DNA of 64,000 nt from Akkermansia muciniphila. Its GTDB lineage: Bacteria; Verrucomicrobiota; Verrucomicrobiia; Limisphaerales; UBA9464. Below are positions 41,201-51,100 of the stretch, piece by piece. The notes below the pieces were generated by a model. It had not been told where the DNA came from. It was given only the letters and a program-made list of their open reading frames with translations, and searched no databases. Made by a program: the position numbers and the translations under genes. Position 1 is the first letter of the stretch. Every line of letters begins with the position of its first letter. The stretch is taken from the NCBI GenBank assembly GCA_945861565.1, contig CAMAUY010000004.1:1-64000 (forward strand), written 5' to 3'.

Positions 41201-42105
41201 CCGGAGCCAACGGGAGCGGCATTTTCCGTAAAGATTTGCACCGAAAAAAACTGATTGAGGAAGCCGACGTTGCCCGGGATGACGATCAGCGCCGGGATCG
41301 GTGGAATGCGCAAGCCGAGGTCCGACTCGACAAGATCGACGAGTTGAAAGTTTACGGGCTGTACCGACAAGTTGAGCCGACTCCCCTGCAGTTCGTCGGG
41401 CAAAACAACCTGAGAGGTCAATTCCCGGTTCATTTGGTCGGCCTCCTTCAATCGCTTCTCGATTTCGGCCGCTGGGATAATTTCGGTGGATTGACGGAAG
41501 GTCGGTGCGATGACCGGAAATCGTACGGGGACGGTCTTACCGTCGAGCACAAAGCCGACCTCGAATTCCACCGCTCGGAAATTTGCTTCATCGATCGCTA
41601 TTCCCTTCCCGCGAATTTCATCCAGCGTGAGCGGCCTCGATGTGACCTTGGAAACGAGAACCTCGTCGAACACATGCACTGGCACCGACGCGGGAATTCC
41701 TTCGAGCTGGGTTGCGCCCGTCGCGCCGTCCACCAATCGGATGTTGTCCAACTGATAGTCCCCGACCAATGGCAAGGGCGGCAGCAGGAGCGGAGCGCCC
41801 GGTTGTGCGATCAATCGCCGCGATGGAAAGGACGGGCCGCGCAAGAAACCCTCGACATAGGCACTTGCCGGAATGTCCGGTCCGCCCAAAATCTTCACGG
41901 CAACCGAACCTGCAATCCCTTTGGGAACGGAGAGCGCCGCCGGGGATACATCCAATCGACTGCCGACGATTCGATAGTCGAACGATGCCAGCGGAGGGGC
42001 CGCGACGGCCAGGACACCGCCGGTGCCTGCCCATAGGACGGCCAGTGAGAACATCCGGAGGAGGAGTTCCCATCTGCAACCCAAAATGGAGTCCGACGTC
42101 TTCAC
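32242..42105 (-). CDS. Giant multi-domain surface protein (3287 aa)
   Basis: The start is GTG at 42105, overlapping the RHS stop by 4 bases (GTGA). A signal segment (FSLAVLWAGTGGVLAVAAPP) opens it. About residues 1-1050 form Ig-like and unassigned modules. About 1050-2120 is a long series of carboxypeptidase-regulatory-like domains (GxVxxxxGxPxxGAxV...DxxGxFxFxxxPxGxY). Two Big_5-like domains follow near 2200 and 2330 (VVVSIFPADGANQIDPRAVPRLSFNEPV), then Ig-like modules. Two blocks of thrombospondin type 3/calcium-binding repeats (DxDxDGIPDxxDxDxDGDGLSN) lie at about 2716-2792 and 2899-3032, and five 24-residue repeats at about 3045-3166. The protein ends with an FYRVREVP module. It is exported and probably cell-surface, with many Ca2+ sites. 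No enzyme domain was recognised. Confidence 0.9.
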   Translation of the reverse strand: MKTSDSILGCRWELLLRMFSLAVLWAGTGGVLAVAAPPLASFDYRIVGSRLDVSPAALSVPKGIAGSVAVKILGGPDIPASAYVEGFLRGPSFPSRRLIAQPGAPLLLPPLPLVGDYQLDNIRLVDGATGATQLEGIPASVPVHVFDEVLVSKVTSRPLTLDEIRGKGIAIDEANFRAVEFEVGFVLDGKTVPVRFPVIAPTFRQSTEIIPAAEIEKRLKEADQMNRELTSQVVLPDELQGSRLNLSVQPVNFQLVDLVESDLGLRIPPIPALIVIPGNVGFLNQFFSVQIFTENAAPVGSGLTVNHVRAQLILPPGPDRIGSVDYSTPGDDPLRFARVGTGKIIQPVQPVTQPGADGQVGTPDDVTRLQPGESGQGEFLIEGLQEGFHVMDLDLTADLEGLAAGIVRIKGRAAGAVLVRNPKFSISFTHPRTIRSGEPYEAAVTILNTSQTIANLVKVTLPPTSLSGAILESAATVEIGSVLPGQSATVRYRLRAQRTGAISFSNLTTGDDATAGRFTLTMGVDERGVILSPDTLTLPDFVKDLPEGIRIAAERMLGQALSVATAPQLPPGVKSVTRNTVTRRVLELAEAGQRVRYGDPLRRVLADLLLDWQGGRSSSEGFDQIVAATDAGREWRVALVAAMEREDGADGVERVAGWGADIAGRSEVWTLTGVDSPGVLLKAVSHQGHEVRVGDYPGSRGGWLVGGATVTNAAFRWIFTNFTSAATLRVVRTGTNGVAQVFSVVAFNQPRGGCVSFTEIETGGMFEFDDDCDGSAETTQAVAPVRVEEKPPELLAVVQDGTVNVGRPSAPCVPKVPGTPMNYGTIVGVLFSKPMPAERVNAPSGYTLENGNGAGSVQIQPGGRVALLNLRQGIGQIIPRRLTVTGVADARGNPVVVNSLPVRTTLREGIAVRGRVIRGDDSPAVGLPVTLTMYDSVSAASSCPEFIVRVSQVISDADGAFTFDFVLTGIPYSISATDTAGLPAEIVQILLQSNSGDQFSRSQLVEQASESSALKSLLDGFKVTVLSEAIAKAEGLDRALQRDFIPLGSGRTGSTVPVALRFRGRGTVHGTVFGPDGVSPRAGAAVNLFPDPGSRELGRGIFSDNNGRFAFQGVPLGVFTVEASTSNGLSRIVSGALNAPGETRDLPVVLSSAPVARTTPSGRVTENDNVTPHPGAQVYIGQNAQSANTLCCIAGQATTDSDGFWQMPNVVAGTYDVVAISQDGKRRGERLEIALAAGTTPFVNVALQGRATVIGRVETSTGEPVSGARVAGGVGVARTDNQGAFVLEGVPTGRRTIHAGVERSSELERPKSDPAFDFPRFGSLELDVLPSGNNVAVIRLIPAGALVGRVLDARGDPVPNAKILRPVEGGFEWIDADGSGNYRWENLPLNRRVTLSSSSTGPPTAKTDVSDILHTIRSTDSSEDELKAAIGDAINIFTGASDPFLNGEGAAFNPTTFGFIRETLRFDGQTIVTDIRFRPSGHISGRVLNGQGVPVGAKVRLTSEGLLANGEPGTVLRGDINSDPALGTFAFEGLPAGFWGLQAASPFFPLVMTANGQTTSTDRNVTNVVLQFPAAREINGRLGGRVFQPDGVTPVGGGVRVKINFGDLEITTETNGSFDTRFGLPAIDAEGRPGVGYRVEAFDPLSGLRGIAAAIVLPTGSNAVQNSTTVRLLGKGLLEVTVLASTGNPAGGARVEIQQGTFPGDRFEGIAGADGVIRFGNLFEGAYAVAASFASGPTTLMGRVPAVVARDQTSQAIVGLGATATLRGTFTRRDLVTPIGFAQVAIGNVGFATTDAKGAFEVPGLPLALYRITSIDPVNGRGALADATLSVAGEIHFVQLIEQALGEISGTVVNGYGTGPEPGADVMLHVSDGLSPDRTVTTGPDGRFAFPNTPVGEFSISARDAGKKYYGTAAGRLTEGVLSLDVNVPLTPLAIVQIVVLLPDGSRPATNAEVALLKGGFGFIADTSTNGRILFPDVPLGHYSLRAVSRDLTASRSVGQAEVTISGVGTNSLLVLPLRGVGQVEGRVLASDGQTPLPSIAVTMQLQSDPFASTSEFTLTDKSGRYRFGNIPVGSYRVLAEEQALAASSNGSITTNAEVDVVELQLASSGSVAGRLMRADGLQAVSGAEILLTFASGSTLPGRAVERSDFNGRFRFDGIPLQPFALETIVASVNGLARVSGTLSPNGAVVDLGNIRLDENDPVVVAVQPANSAGSVPITLPIVLTFSEAIASNSLSTNGIFLRLAGAANNVAATLELAGDSNQLMRMVRLLPKRPLESLKTYELVVIDGERRDPLGSVTAAGPTDLVGRPLSAPFLSRFTTADGDPPVVVSIFPADGANQIDPRAVPRLSFNEPVRSTNVTLTVIGPTGPVAGVATVGLNRLGLNFTPTAALQPNTTYTLSVSGIVDLAGNPAANQPITARFATLDTIGPAIASLRLVGSEPRVAGTTVTIEADLAAVEASVTIRFTQDFKPLDADSTAPFAVPALLPAPGSITFRAIATDRFHNEGPVAELTVAVQADEPPVISLERVVPASGPVGSGSTFSIRASAEDDVRVANVRITVTGAINGVTNLPNGQPTLLSFVVPANAPGSSVQVTAVARDNSGQDSQPVNLSIPIAVRTPPTLTLPVGIELTEGVSTNVEIRIDGTTAPVSIAELSLATPGIIDSFDWNGSGSRLLNFVPPVMRTNPIVHVTAAAAGTNRIVIRITDTNSLVAEAELKIIVLADLDRDGIPDAVDPDIDGDELSNAQELVRGTDPRNPDSDGDTLSDGLEVARGTNPLNRDSDGDGVPDNLDSAPLVAARPPTLDALASLELVQGATSRIEVNATDGDSNLVSLRVIGPDVSATWKLSGLTNLSVPPTNQLRTELTLVPLTVVTSFVAVIAIDSDEKSVTNRFQVTVLRDTDHDGIPDRDDSDDDNDGLADADEIARGTDPLRADTDSDGLNDGAEMVAGTNPKNPDTDGDGIPDGLDPNPLGANADLDRDGIPDADDPDIDGDGLSNSDELARGTSPTKRDTDGDAWPDGAEVEIGSNPLDPNSTPVLFIVGENSVSLVLPATPNVESAAGGVVVSEPTVGLVLPAVPTAEVAVGGITLGEPQVGLVLPRSPTLESGDDGLTVAEPVVGLVLPGSVGVGTVSDGLTVSEPVVGIVLPATPAIGLEGVGITVSEPIVFLRLDLTSGASPPVGSGTPSGSSGSGTTATLIERGVVLRIVELISLQSGARQASEASGVWQVAFEWNGSARSRFVIESSNDLLLWIDERAGIAQPEPGRFLARTVTRQPGSQFYRVREVP
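32609..32974 (-). repeat. Five 24-residue (72-bp) repeats in the giant protein
   Basis: Near its C-terminus the 3287-residue protein carries five consecutive 24-residue units with the core VGLVLPxxP followed, after about seven variable residues, by G(I/L)TVSEP. The unit length is constant, and the Gly, Val, Leu, Pro and Glu positions are nearly invariant while the others drift. I do not recognise the repeat family. Confidence 0.85.
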
Positions 42106-45100
42106 TCCTTCTTGTACTCAATTTCCCTAGCACCCTGCTGTTCGTTGGCTGTCGCACTCTGCTTCTTCGCCTCCTTCGCAGAGACATTGTCAAACGCACC
42201 CTTTTCATCGGTTGCGGCTCGGGGCCTTTCATTCGCGGCGGCTCGAGCCCGGATTGCAGCCGAGGCCTGTTTTTGATCCTCCAAGCGCTTCAGGATACTA
42301 TTTTCCTTTACGGTCTTCGGTGCCGCCGGTTGCGGGGCTGCCGGCGGGCGTGGTTCCGGTGGTTTGGGTGCCTGCGGCTTCATTGCGGGCCGAATGGTGA
42401 CCGCCGTCGGAGTCACCGCCACCTCCGCTGCTTTGGGCTGCGCGATGTGCGTCTCAGCCGCCGGAGGGGACGCCGCGCGCGCGCTGGAAGGCGCCGCCTC
42501 ATCCACCGTTCCCGCCGCTGAGCCAGCTTCACCTTTGGCGGGAAGTTTGTTGGGCGGCTTCGCATCCGGAACCGGCGCGTGCGGCGACGAGCGCCCCGGC
42601 AAGGATCCCCCCCTTCCCTGCGGAAGATGCGTCTCGCCACGAGGGGCACGTCCCGGCGGCCGGCCGGCCAATCGCACCTCGCGCGCGGCTCCTAGCGAAC
42701 TCGCTATCTCGTCGCGTAGCCACGCCCGCTGAATCGCTTCCTCCTCGATTCGCCTCGCTGCCGTGGTCTCCCCCCGTGCAATCGCACTCTCCGCTCGGAT
42801 CGCCGCTCTCTGCGCTACGCGTACCTCGAGATCAAAAAATAACGCCAGCAAACTCGCCCGACCACTCGGATCCCTCATGGAAACCGGATTCTGCCCAAAT
42901 GCAGCGTACAAATTCACACTATCCTCATAACCATTCGGATCCTGCTGCAGGAAGAGACCACTCGCCGGATCATAAAACCGAGCCCGCATATAAATGAGCC
43001 CCGCATCGTAGTCGAAATACTGCCCGTGAAAGAGGAACGGTGATTCCACGGCACTTCGAGCAAGCAACGGCGAATCCGTCGGGGTCGCAGCGTCGTCAAA
43101 GAAAAGGACCGCACCCGGAACCGGATTGAAGCTTAACACTTTCGTTTCACCCGAAACCGCATTGTTCCATTCGTCCCGGATTCGACCCGGCCGGAGCGTC
43201 AGTGAAAACCCTCCGGCCAGCGTTGCCTCCGGCTCAACCCGCAAAGCCGTCCCAAATGCCGTGCCGGCCAACGCCTCTTCGTAAACCACCGTTGGGGCCT
43301 GCTGCACTCCCCCGTTCTCTAATTGGAAAGCATCCGTCAGCGGACGATAACTCGTCAGGAGTCCGGCGGGCGAACCCGGCGCTAACTCCGGCAGAATCCG
43401 CTCCGTAAATTCGACCAGCAGGGAATTGCCATCGGGCGCGGTGGATATCCGCCGAATTCGCGGAGCCCGCGTGTCCGGCGTCTGAATTTCCGGCTGGCCC
43501 CAGGCATCGTAAAAGTATCGCTCGACAATGGCACCGTTCGTATCAACCAGGCCCATGACCGAGCCCAGCAGATCAGTCATATAATAGAAACGTCGCAGAT
43601 TTCCCCCAGTGTCACGAATGTCAGCCGCAATCGGAACATCCGAATCTGCATAATAATAACGGGCCTTCAGTACGGCCGTGGTACCGCCTTCGTCGTACTC
43701 CGCCAACAGCAACCCGCCGTCATGCACATAACCCGTCACATTCGTTCCGCCGATTCCCGGTGAACGATACTCACGATGAAATCGCAAACCACCGGGTTGA
43801 TATTCATAGTCGATCGCCACGCCGTCACTCCGGCTAATTCCTGTCAATTGCTTGAGCCCATCGTAGGCAAGGCTGGAGTTCAGCGGCAGTAGATCAACAC
43901 CTTGAGAGGGTCGCGTGAATAATCGGACATCCGTTGGATTCCCCATCGCGTCGCTCGGACGCGACACGCCATCGATCAGTCCGATTTGAAGAAATCCGTC
44001 CGGAGCCCCGTACGTTTGGGCGAAATTCGCCGGAGCCAGCGAATTGGGATCCACCGTCGTTACGCCCGTAAACACATCGAGTCCGGTCGTATCATCGTAG
44101 CCGTAAGTCCTCCCGAAGAATCCCGGCGCCCAGGAACCACCGACACCCGCCGGCACCGAGAAACCAGAATAGCCCGCTCGTGCTCCCGAAGGTGAAATTG
44201 CGGGCCGAGCGCCATAGTCCGATCGCGTCAGGCGATGGCCACGGTCGAAAGTGAAGAAGTCCGTCCGCCCTCCCCGATGAATAGACTGCCGGCCGACGAC
44301 GTTGTCGGTGGGGTCATACGCATAGAGTACCTCCGCCAGGAGTTTGCCGGTACCCACAGCCGTATATCGGGTACGGGTTAACCGCCGGCGCCCATCGTAC
44401 TCACTGTTGCAGTCGATCACGCCGCCGATCCGCTGCGATCCGACAAGATTCGCTGCGGCAAACGTGCGATCCGAGACCAGCGTATCGCCTCCGCTAATCG
44501 ACAACTTATTCAGGCGGCCCGCCAGGTCCCGCTGCTCCTCGACCGTCACGGAACCGGGTGAAGGATAGGTTAGGGTTTCCCGGCGGCCATCTTTTCGGAT
44601 CGTCGTCTGCACCGTATACGTATGTCCATGCTCGACAAATGTCGCTGCGCGCATCGGGCCGAGCACGTCAAACTTCCTGGTTGTGGAGCCGCCCGGGTAG
44701 GTGGAGATAACTGCCCGGTTAAATGGATCAACCGTGAAGGACTCGGTGCGCGTCGAACTGCCAAACCGAGTGGTGCGATCCGTCAAACGTCCCTGCGCGT
44801 CATAGGCCAATGTTTCGTCGCCGCCAGGAATTGTCCGAACGGTCGGTTGACGATGCCTTTTGTCGAACGCGGTCACCAACTCCGGCGGGCCTGATCGGAA
44901 AGTGCGGCGCATCGAACGCAGAGTTTCATCAAACTCAAATCCTTGACCCAAATTCGCCTTATCGGTGACCTTTGAAAGCCGACGATGCTCGTCATAGGTA
45001 TAGTGAAACTCGACACCGTTCGGAAGAATCCGGGCCCCAACTTCACCCAGCTTCGTTGGCTCGAAAGTTGTCGTACCGTTGCGCGCATCGGTCATCGACA

Positions 45101-48100
45101 GCATCGTATCGTCGAGTCGATACAAAGGCCTCATCAAGACCCCAACGTCGTCGCGCAACAGCCCCACCTGATCGAGGTTGTTGTAGTTGTCAAAGAAAGT
45201 ATTGAAAGTTGCCGAACCCTCGGTGGACGAAATGTTGAGGAGATTCCCGGTGAGGTCGTAGAAATACTCTTGAGTCTGGACGCTATCCGTAATCATGCGG
45301 ACGCGCCCCGCCCGATCGTAGGATGTGATTGTGACCTCGTTCACAGGGTCTATGACGGTTGTGTTGAGGCCATTATAGACAGTCTTGCTGGTTGATGTTC
45401 CGGAGTCGGAGGTGAGTGTCTCCTCGGTTATGCGGCCGGTAACATCGATCTTGTAGGCAGCTTCCAAAACTGTCTTTTGCGAAGTGTCTGCAACCTTCCT
45501 CGATGCCAGATGATCCGATGGATAATAAGTGAAGTCGACGGTTTCGATTCCTGAGGTTGCCTCCTTCCGGATAGTCCGCAACCGGTCGTAACCGTCATAC
45601 TCATAAAAATCCGTCGTGCTTCCACGATCAACCGAGAGAAGGTTGCCGTTCAGATCATACCCGTACTTCTCCGTGTACTCGCCCTCGGTGATCTTGTGAT
45701 GCCTTCCGAGGTGATCAAACTCCTCAAACTTGGTGATGACCTGGGTGCCGCTGGCCGTGGATATCGGATGGCGGATCTCCTTGACGCGAAATGCCACATC
45801 GGGAACAAATTCATAGGTCAAATCGCGTCTCCCTCCGTCCGTTTCAACGTCCAGCATTGAAACCTTGTCCCGAAATCCGTTTTGCAAATAGTGCATCGTT
45901 TCAATCTTAGCCTTTCCGGTCGAGTCGAGCCGAGTGTTGCGGCGAACAAGATGCCCATTCAGGTCGTACGAATTCTCCTGACGTTGCAAGGGACCTCGTG
46001 TCACAAGAATCAGTTCCTCCCGTTCGTTAAAGGTCAATTCGGTTGCGTCGCCGGTCGGTTGGATGATTCCAGTCACCAGCCCGAGATCGCCGTCTTTCGA
46101 CGCATGGGAATCATACGTGAACTGAGTTGGTCCCGCATCCCGCCGTGTCTCGGAGATCTTAAAGCCGCTGTTCCGATCGTACTCGTAGTCGGTCTCGAAG
46201 CCCTCAAGAGTTTTCTGCTTCTTGATCTGGCCAAACGTGTCGTGGACAAATTCCTGCGAGCCGATCACCGCCGAGATTCCGCTGCCCGGGCTGTACTCAA
46301 TCCTCCCAATATCCCGCCCCCCTGCATCGATGAAATAAGTCATCTGACTACCATTAAAGTCCTGATGTTGGCCGGAGGGGAGATTGTACTTCGGCTCATA
46401 TTGAAAGGTTGCCTCGATGCTGGGTTGTCCGGACCGCGGCCCATTGTCCCGCTGCATTCCCACCAAGTTACCCCGCGAACGAAGAACCCGATTCGCAAAA
46501 TCGTAGCGATAGGTGATGCTGTTACCCTCGGGCTGCGTAATTTTGGCCAACAGCCCGTTTGTATAGGTATACTTTACCGTGGCCGGGAGAGAGCTGTAGC
46601 CGCTGTATTTGATTTCACTGGGCAGACCGTCTGCGTCAAACGACAACTCCGTCGATGCCGTATCCGCCCCTCTGACCAAGGTTTTCGCCCCGCCACCGGC
46701 GATTGCCTGGGCCGTATTGGGTTGCTGCAGGGTCAGGCCGACGGGTCCCGTAGCGCCGTCACCCGAAGACACAACCGGAACCTTTGGATCAGCCGCGAAG
46801 GCCTGAGCGGCGAAGAGCCTGGCGCCACTCGAAGAACCCGCCACCACTCCGCGAATTCCATTGGCTTGCTCGTTTGGATTCGGACTCGAGGGCGCGATAT
46901 ACTCCGTTCGCGCTCGGCGAGTCGCCCCATCCGTGAAAGCCTGCGATACATTAATTCCCTCGCGCGACGCCAGCTCGCCACACGGTGTATAATCAAAAAG
47001 AATATCCCGCCCGGTATAGTCCTTAATACGACATATTTTACCGATCTTGAAGCCATCACCCGCCAAGGTTATATTGTCCAGGGTCGTGTCAATCACCTCG
47101 CCCGCCGGACGCCAATATCCCAACTCCAGGTAGCGCGGTTTGGTTACCGACTGGTCCGTGATGCGAACCAGTTCGCCCTTGGCGTTGTAAGAAAGCTCGT
47201 GAACGTTGGCGGCATAACGATGGTAAATGCGGTCGAGCCGGCCCGCGGCACCATACCAGTACTGGGTGCCGTCCGACGTAAGACGGGCAAACCGGCCATC
47301 GCTAAATCGAACGAAGAAATCGAAGATGCCCGTTGGTGGCAGGTAGTAGCTTCGGGCAGTCGAAATCCAATTCAACTCTCCCGCGGCAACCAAGGGGTCC
47401 TGGGCGATTTCGGGAGGCGGGTTTGTTTCCGTCCCCGCAAACCGGTAGAGCAAGGCCCGACCGTCGCCCGGGTGAAAGACGAGATCACTCTTTTTTGCAA
47501 TTTCGTCGCCTGGCCCCCCACGAAGGATCAATGGCATGCCGGAATTTGTGTCAAACAAGGTGCCCTTGAGCTCGATGAGGCGTTGATTGTAATTGAAATC
47601 CCAACCCCTCCCAAACGGTCCCTCAAAGAGATCCTGCGCGCCTGCACTCCGACTGAACGCGATCGGCATGCGTCGCGAAGGCAGCGCAATATCAGTCGTG
47701 TCAACGCGCAGTTCGCCGTTATGCCCACTCACCATGCCAAAGGTTCCGGGAACAATCGAAGGGCCGGTCGCGGGAGATGGATTGGGCCCCATGATGTAGT
47801 CGGCCGGAAGACTCTCAGCCCAGGCAAATGGCCCCGGATTAACCACCAGCCGGGAGTCGTCAACCGCAGCGGCAAAGGGGCCGATCGCATTGAGCCCGAT
47901 GACCGTCGTATCGAGAGTGGCCCTGGTGAATCGACCGCTCCACAAGATCTCTCGGTCGAGAGTGTTCTGCAAGGTACTGAGCTCGGCCTTCGTGATGCTT
48001 TCGTAGCTCAGTGCAAACGGTTTAGAAAGATACCAATTGTAGAAGAGGCTCCTCTTGTCATTCGACAACCGAAATGCGGTGAGCGGGCGGACGGGTGCGT

Positions 48101-51100
48101 CACAAGTCCCGCGAACATCCTGGTCGAGCCCGGTCAGGGTTGCCAGGGCGGCGGCCCGCACCGGCGGGAAACCCGCACCCTTATTCCGGATGGGATTTCC
48201 GTGGTCGTTCAGGCTTTCAAGCAAGATATCGATCTTCTCATTCTTGACCACATCCCCGCCTGGAGCCCGGACGAGGACATAGTAATGCACGGTTGGCGAC
48301 GGTGGCGTTAAGGAGGAATCGACCACGCCCGGTATGCCGGCGAATCGGGCGGGACCCAGCGTGTGCAATTTGACCCGGTCAATCATGAGATCGCGCAGGC
48401 GGGCATCCTGGCCAACGAGCGTTTCGGGATTGAAAGGCGTTACTTGGGGAAACGCGACGAATTCGATCAAGGGCGGTGTTTGCTGCAAGCGGCTTTTGCC
48501 ACCGAGCGATGCGGCAAGGATTCCGTAATCTTCGCTGCCAAACGTAAACGCACCGGTGCCCAGCGTTTCGAAACGGGTCGCTAACGCGGGGTGAATGCCC
48601 TCGGGTGCAACGGCGTCACCCAAGCGATTCGGGTCAACCAGCAAGAGATTCTCCGTGGTTGCCACCAACAACATTCCATCCGCGCGCTTTTGCACCGATT
48701 GCAACAAGCCGTCCGTTGTCGCCAGTGAAATACTCGTTATTCGATGCGGTGCCGTCGGATCGGTAATGTCGACGACGTCGATCAGCGATCCACTCGCGCC
48801 ATTGACAGAGATGAATGCCAGATCGGCATTTCGTGGGGGGGCGTTCGAAATCGACAGAACGACTCCAAACACGTTGAACAGTCGTTTCGGTTCCGCATTG
48901 GTATAGGGAAACGACGCTCGGTCGCGTGGCAAGGTCAGATTCCCAGAATTAAACGTGCGGTAGCACGCGGGTGCCACGGTCGTCGTTGGCTGTCCAATAA
49001 TGTCCTTAACCTTGCCATCGCCAAGCACCGCCCCGAAGTAGCCATTCGCAAAGCTATAGTTAAAATCTCGCACCCGCTGCGTCGTATCGACCAGTGCAAA
49101 CGAAAACACCTTTCCGGCGAAATCCGGACTCCGCGGGTCGGGTGACGGCAATTGCTCGTTGTCATCAACGAAATCCCCATCGCCGTTGTTATCGACGCCA
49201 GCGGAGCCAGTGCCCGCGGCGAATTCCTCATCTGTCATATACTGGCCGAGAATCATTGTCTGTAGGTTGATCAGGCCGAACGCCTGCAAATCAGCACCGT
49301 TCTCAAAGTAAGCCAACATGGGAGGAGACCAGCGCAAACGCGCTACGACCGTTGTGAATGCGAGTGTCACCTGGCGGGTTACCAGATTCTTGGGAGACGT
49401 CGGGTCGCTGATGTCGAAAATTCGGATATATTGCCCACCGCCCAAGAAGTTCTTACCGTCGAAGGACGCGCCAACATCCCCAAAGCTCACCGCCAGCAGG
49501 TCCCGGGTTTCCGCCGGCCCACCGGGATGACGCCTAAATGAGTAGGCCGGGATGAGCACCAAGTCGCGCGGAGTCCCCGCCAGGACATGCGCAGCAACCG
49601 GCAGGGGGCTGGGCGGATCTGTGATATCAAAAACGCGAAGATGCCCGTCCCCACTCCCCTTCTCCCGATCGAGCACATAAGCGAAGGAACCACGCACCAC
49701 GACACCTCCTCCGCTCGTTACCCCGGGAAACGGAGCGATAATCTTGGGAGCGGTTCGGAAATTTAGGACATAGGCATCCGAAGTCTGATTGGTTGAGATC
49801 TGGTCGAATGCATTCGACGCTGGCGGTAAATCCGTCACGTTGGGTCCAAAGTTCAGGACATAATCCTGGCCAAACACCATCCCCGGATACGAAACCAACA
49901 ATTCGCGCTGGTCAGCCGACAATTTGAACACCGGTTTTCCCGCGACCGGGTTGATTGAAACGCTGCTCTCGGTCACCGTGTTTCGGTCCACGGGCTCGCT
50001 AAATACCAACCGGATCGGGCTTCCCGGATCCACCCCGGTTGTTGCGGGAGATGGCTCGGATTGGACGACGCGCGGGCCAGCCTTGTCGTTCTTGTCAACC
50101 GGCACGGGATTCGAGCTCAGAGCCGGCGTTTGACCAAATGGAATAACGTAAAATAGAACCGTCGGCGCTACATTTGGAACATGCGCCTTAAGTTTCAACG
50201 TGACATCCGCGTTGCGGCGACAGGTGACCGTGAAATGGACCCGACGGATCTGTGCCGATACCTCTTCGATCACCGAGCTTCCCAACAGAACATCGGACGG
50301 GAAGGCGGCCGTTTCGGGAGGGAACGGCACCACATTTTCGATCACGGGATTATCGAGATTGGGGGCTCCGGTGGCGTGGGTCATCGTGACGGTCACTTCC
50401 ACGTTGGTTCCAACCGGCGGATAGGCCGGGGCGTGGGACACCTGAACTCCCGGAGCCTCGTTGGCAAACGAGGATTTAGCCCGTGCGCGAAAAATGAGAT
50501 CTGTAATGCTAAATCCGACCGTGGGCGGATTCGCCGCCTTGTAAACGGTTTGGCCGAACAAACGTGGATGGGTTGCGGTGAGCACGAAATCGAAGCGTGG
50601 TTCCGCATCGAACCCCGTCACAAAGGGCCGCGGTTGTATCAGCGCATACACACCGCGCTTCTGGGCGACAGTGTATAACTGGCCCGGATCGAGTGAGCCA
50701 CGGCGTCCTGAGGTTATCGCGCCTCCGGAATTTGCACTGAGCGTCACAATAGTCCCTGGCAACGGTGTTGCGATCAGTTGGTTGGTAACCGAAGACAATT
50801 CCACTGCGGCGCCGGTGACTACTATTGGTTGGGACTGAAAGGCCATCACTAACGGGACCAGGAGAAAATCAAACGGGACAAAAAAGGCCCCGATCGATTT
50901 TGAAACAATTGCCACACCTTCCCTCGCGGCCAGAAGACCTTCGTTCTTTGGCTCCATCAAAAACTCTGATCCCGGAAACGGCGGTGAATGCGTCACAAGC
51001 TGGCCGTCTTCGTATTCCAGTCTATTCAGCACCAGATAGGCGATCTGGCCCTGTACTTTGGTAATTGCGAGCATCGCATAGGTTGCATTCGTCGGATTCG

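Noticed and set aside
45882-48311. Plus-strand frame of 809 codons
   Set aside because: It is antisense to the YD-repeat region of the RHS gene, whose repeated codons keep the opposite frame open; no recognisable domain.
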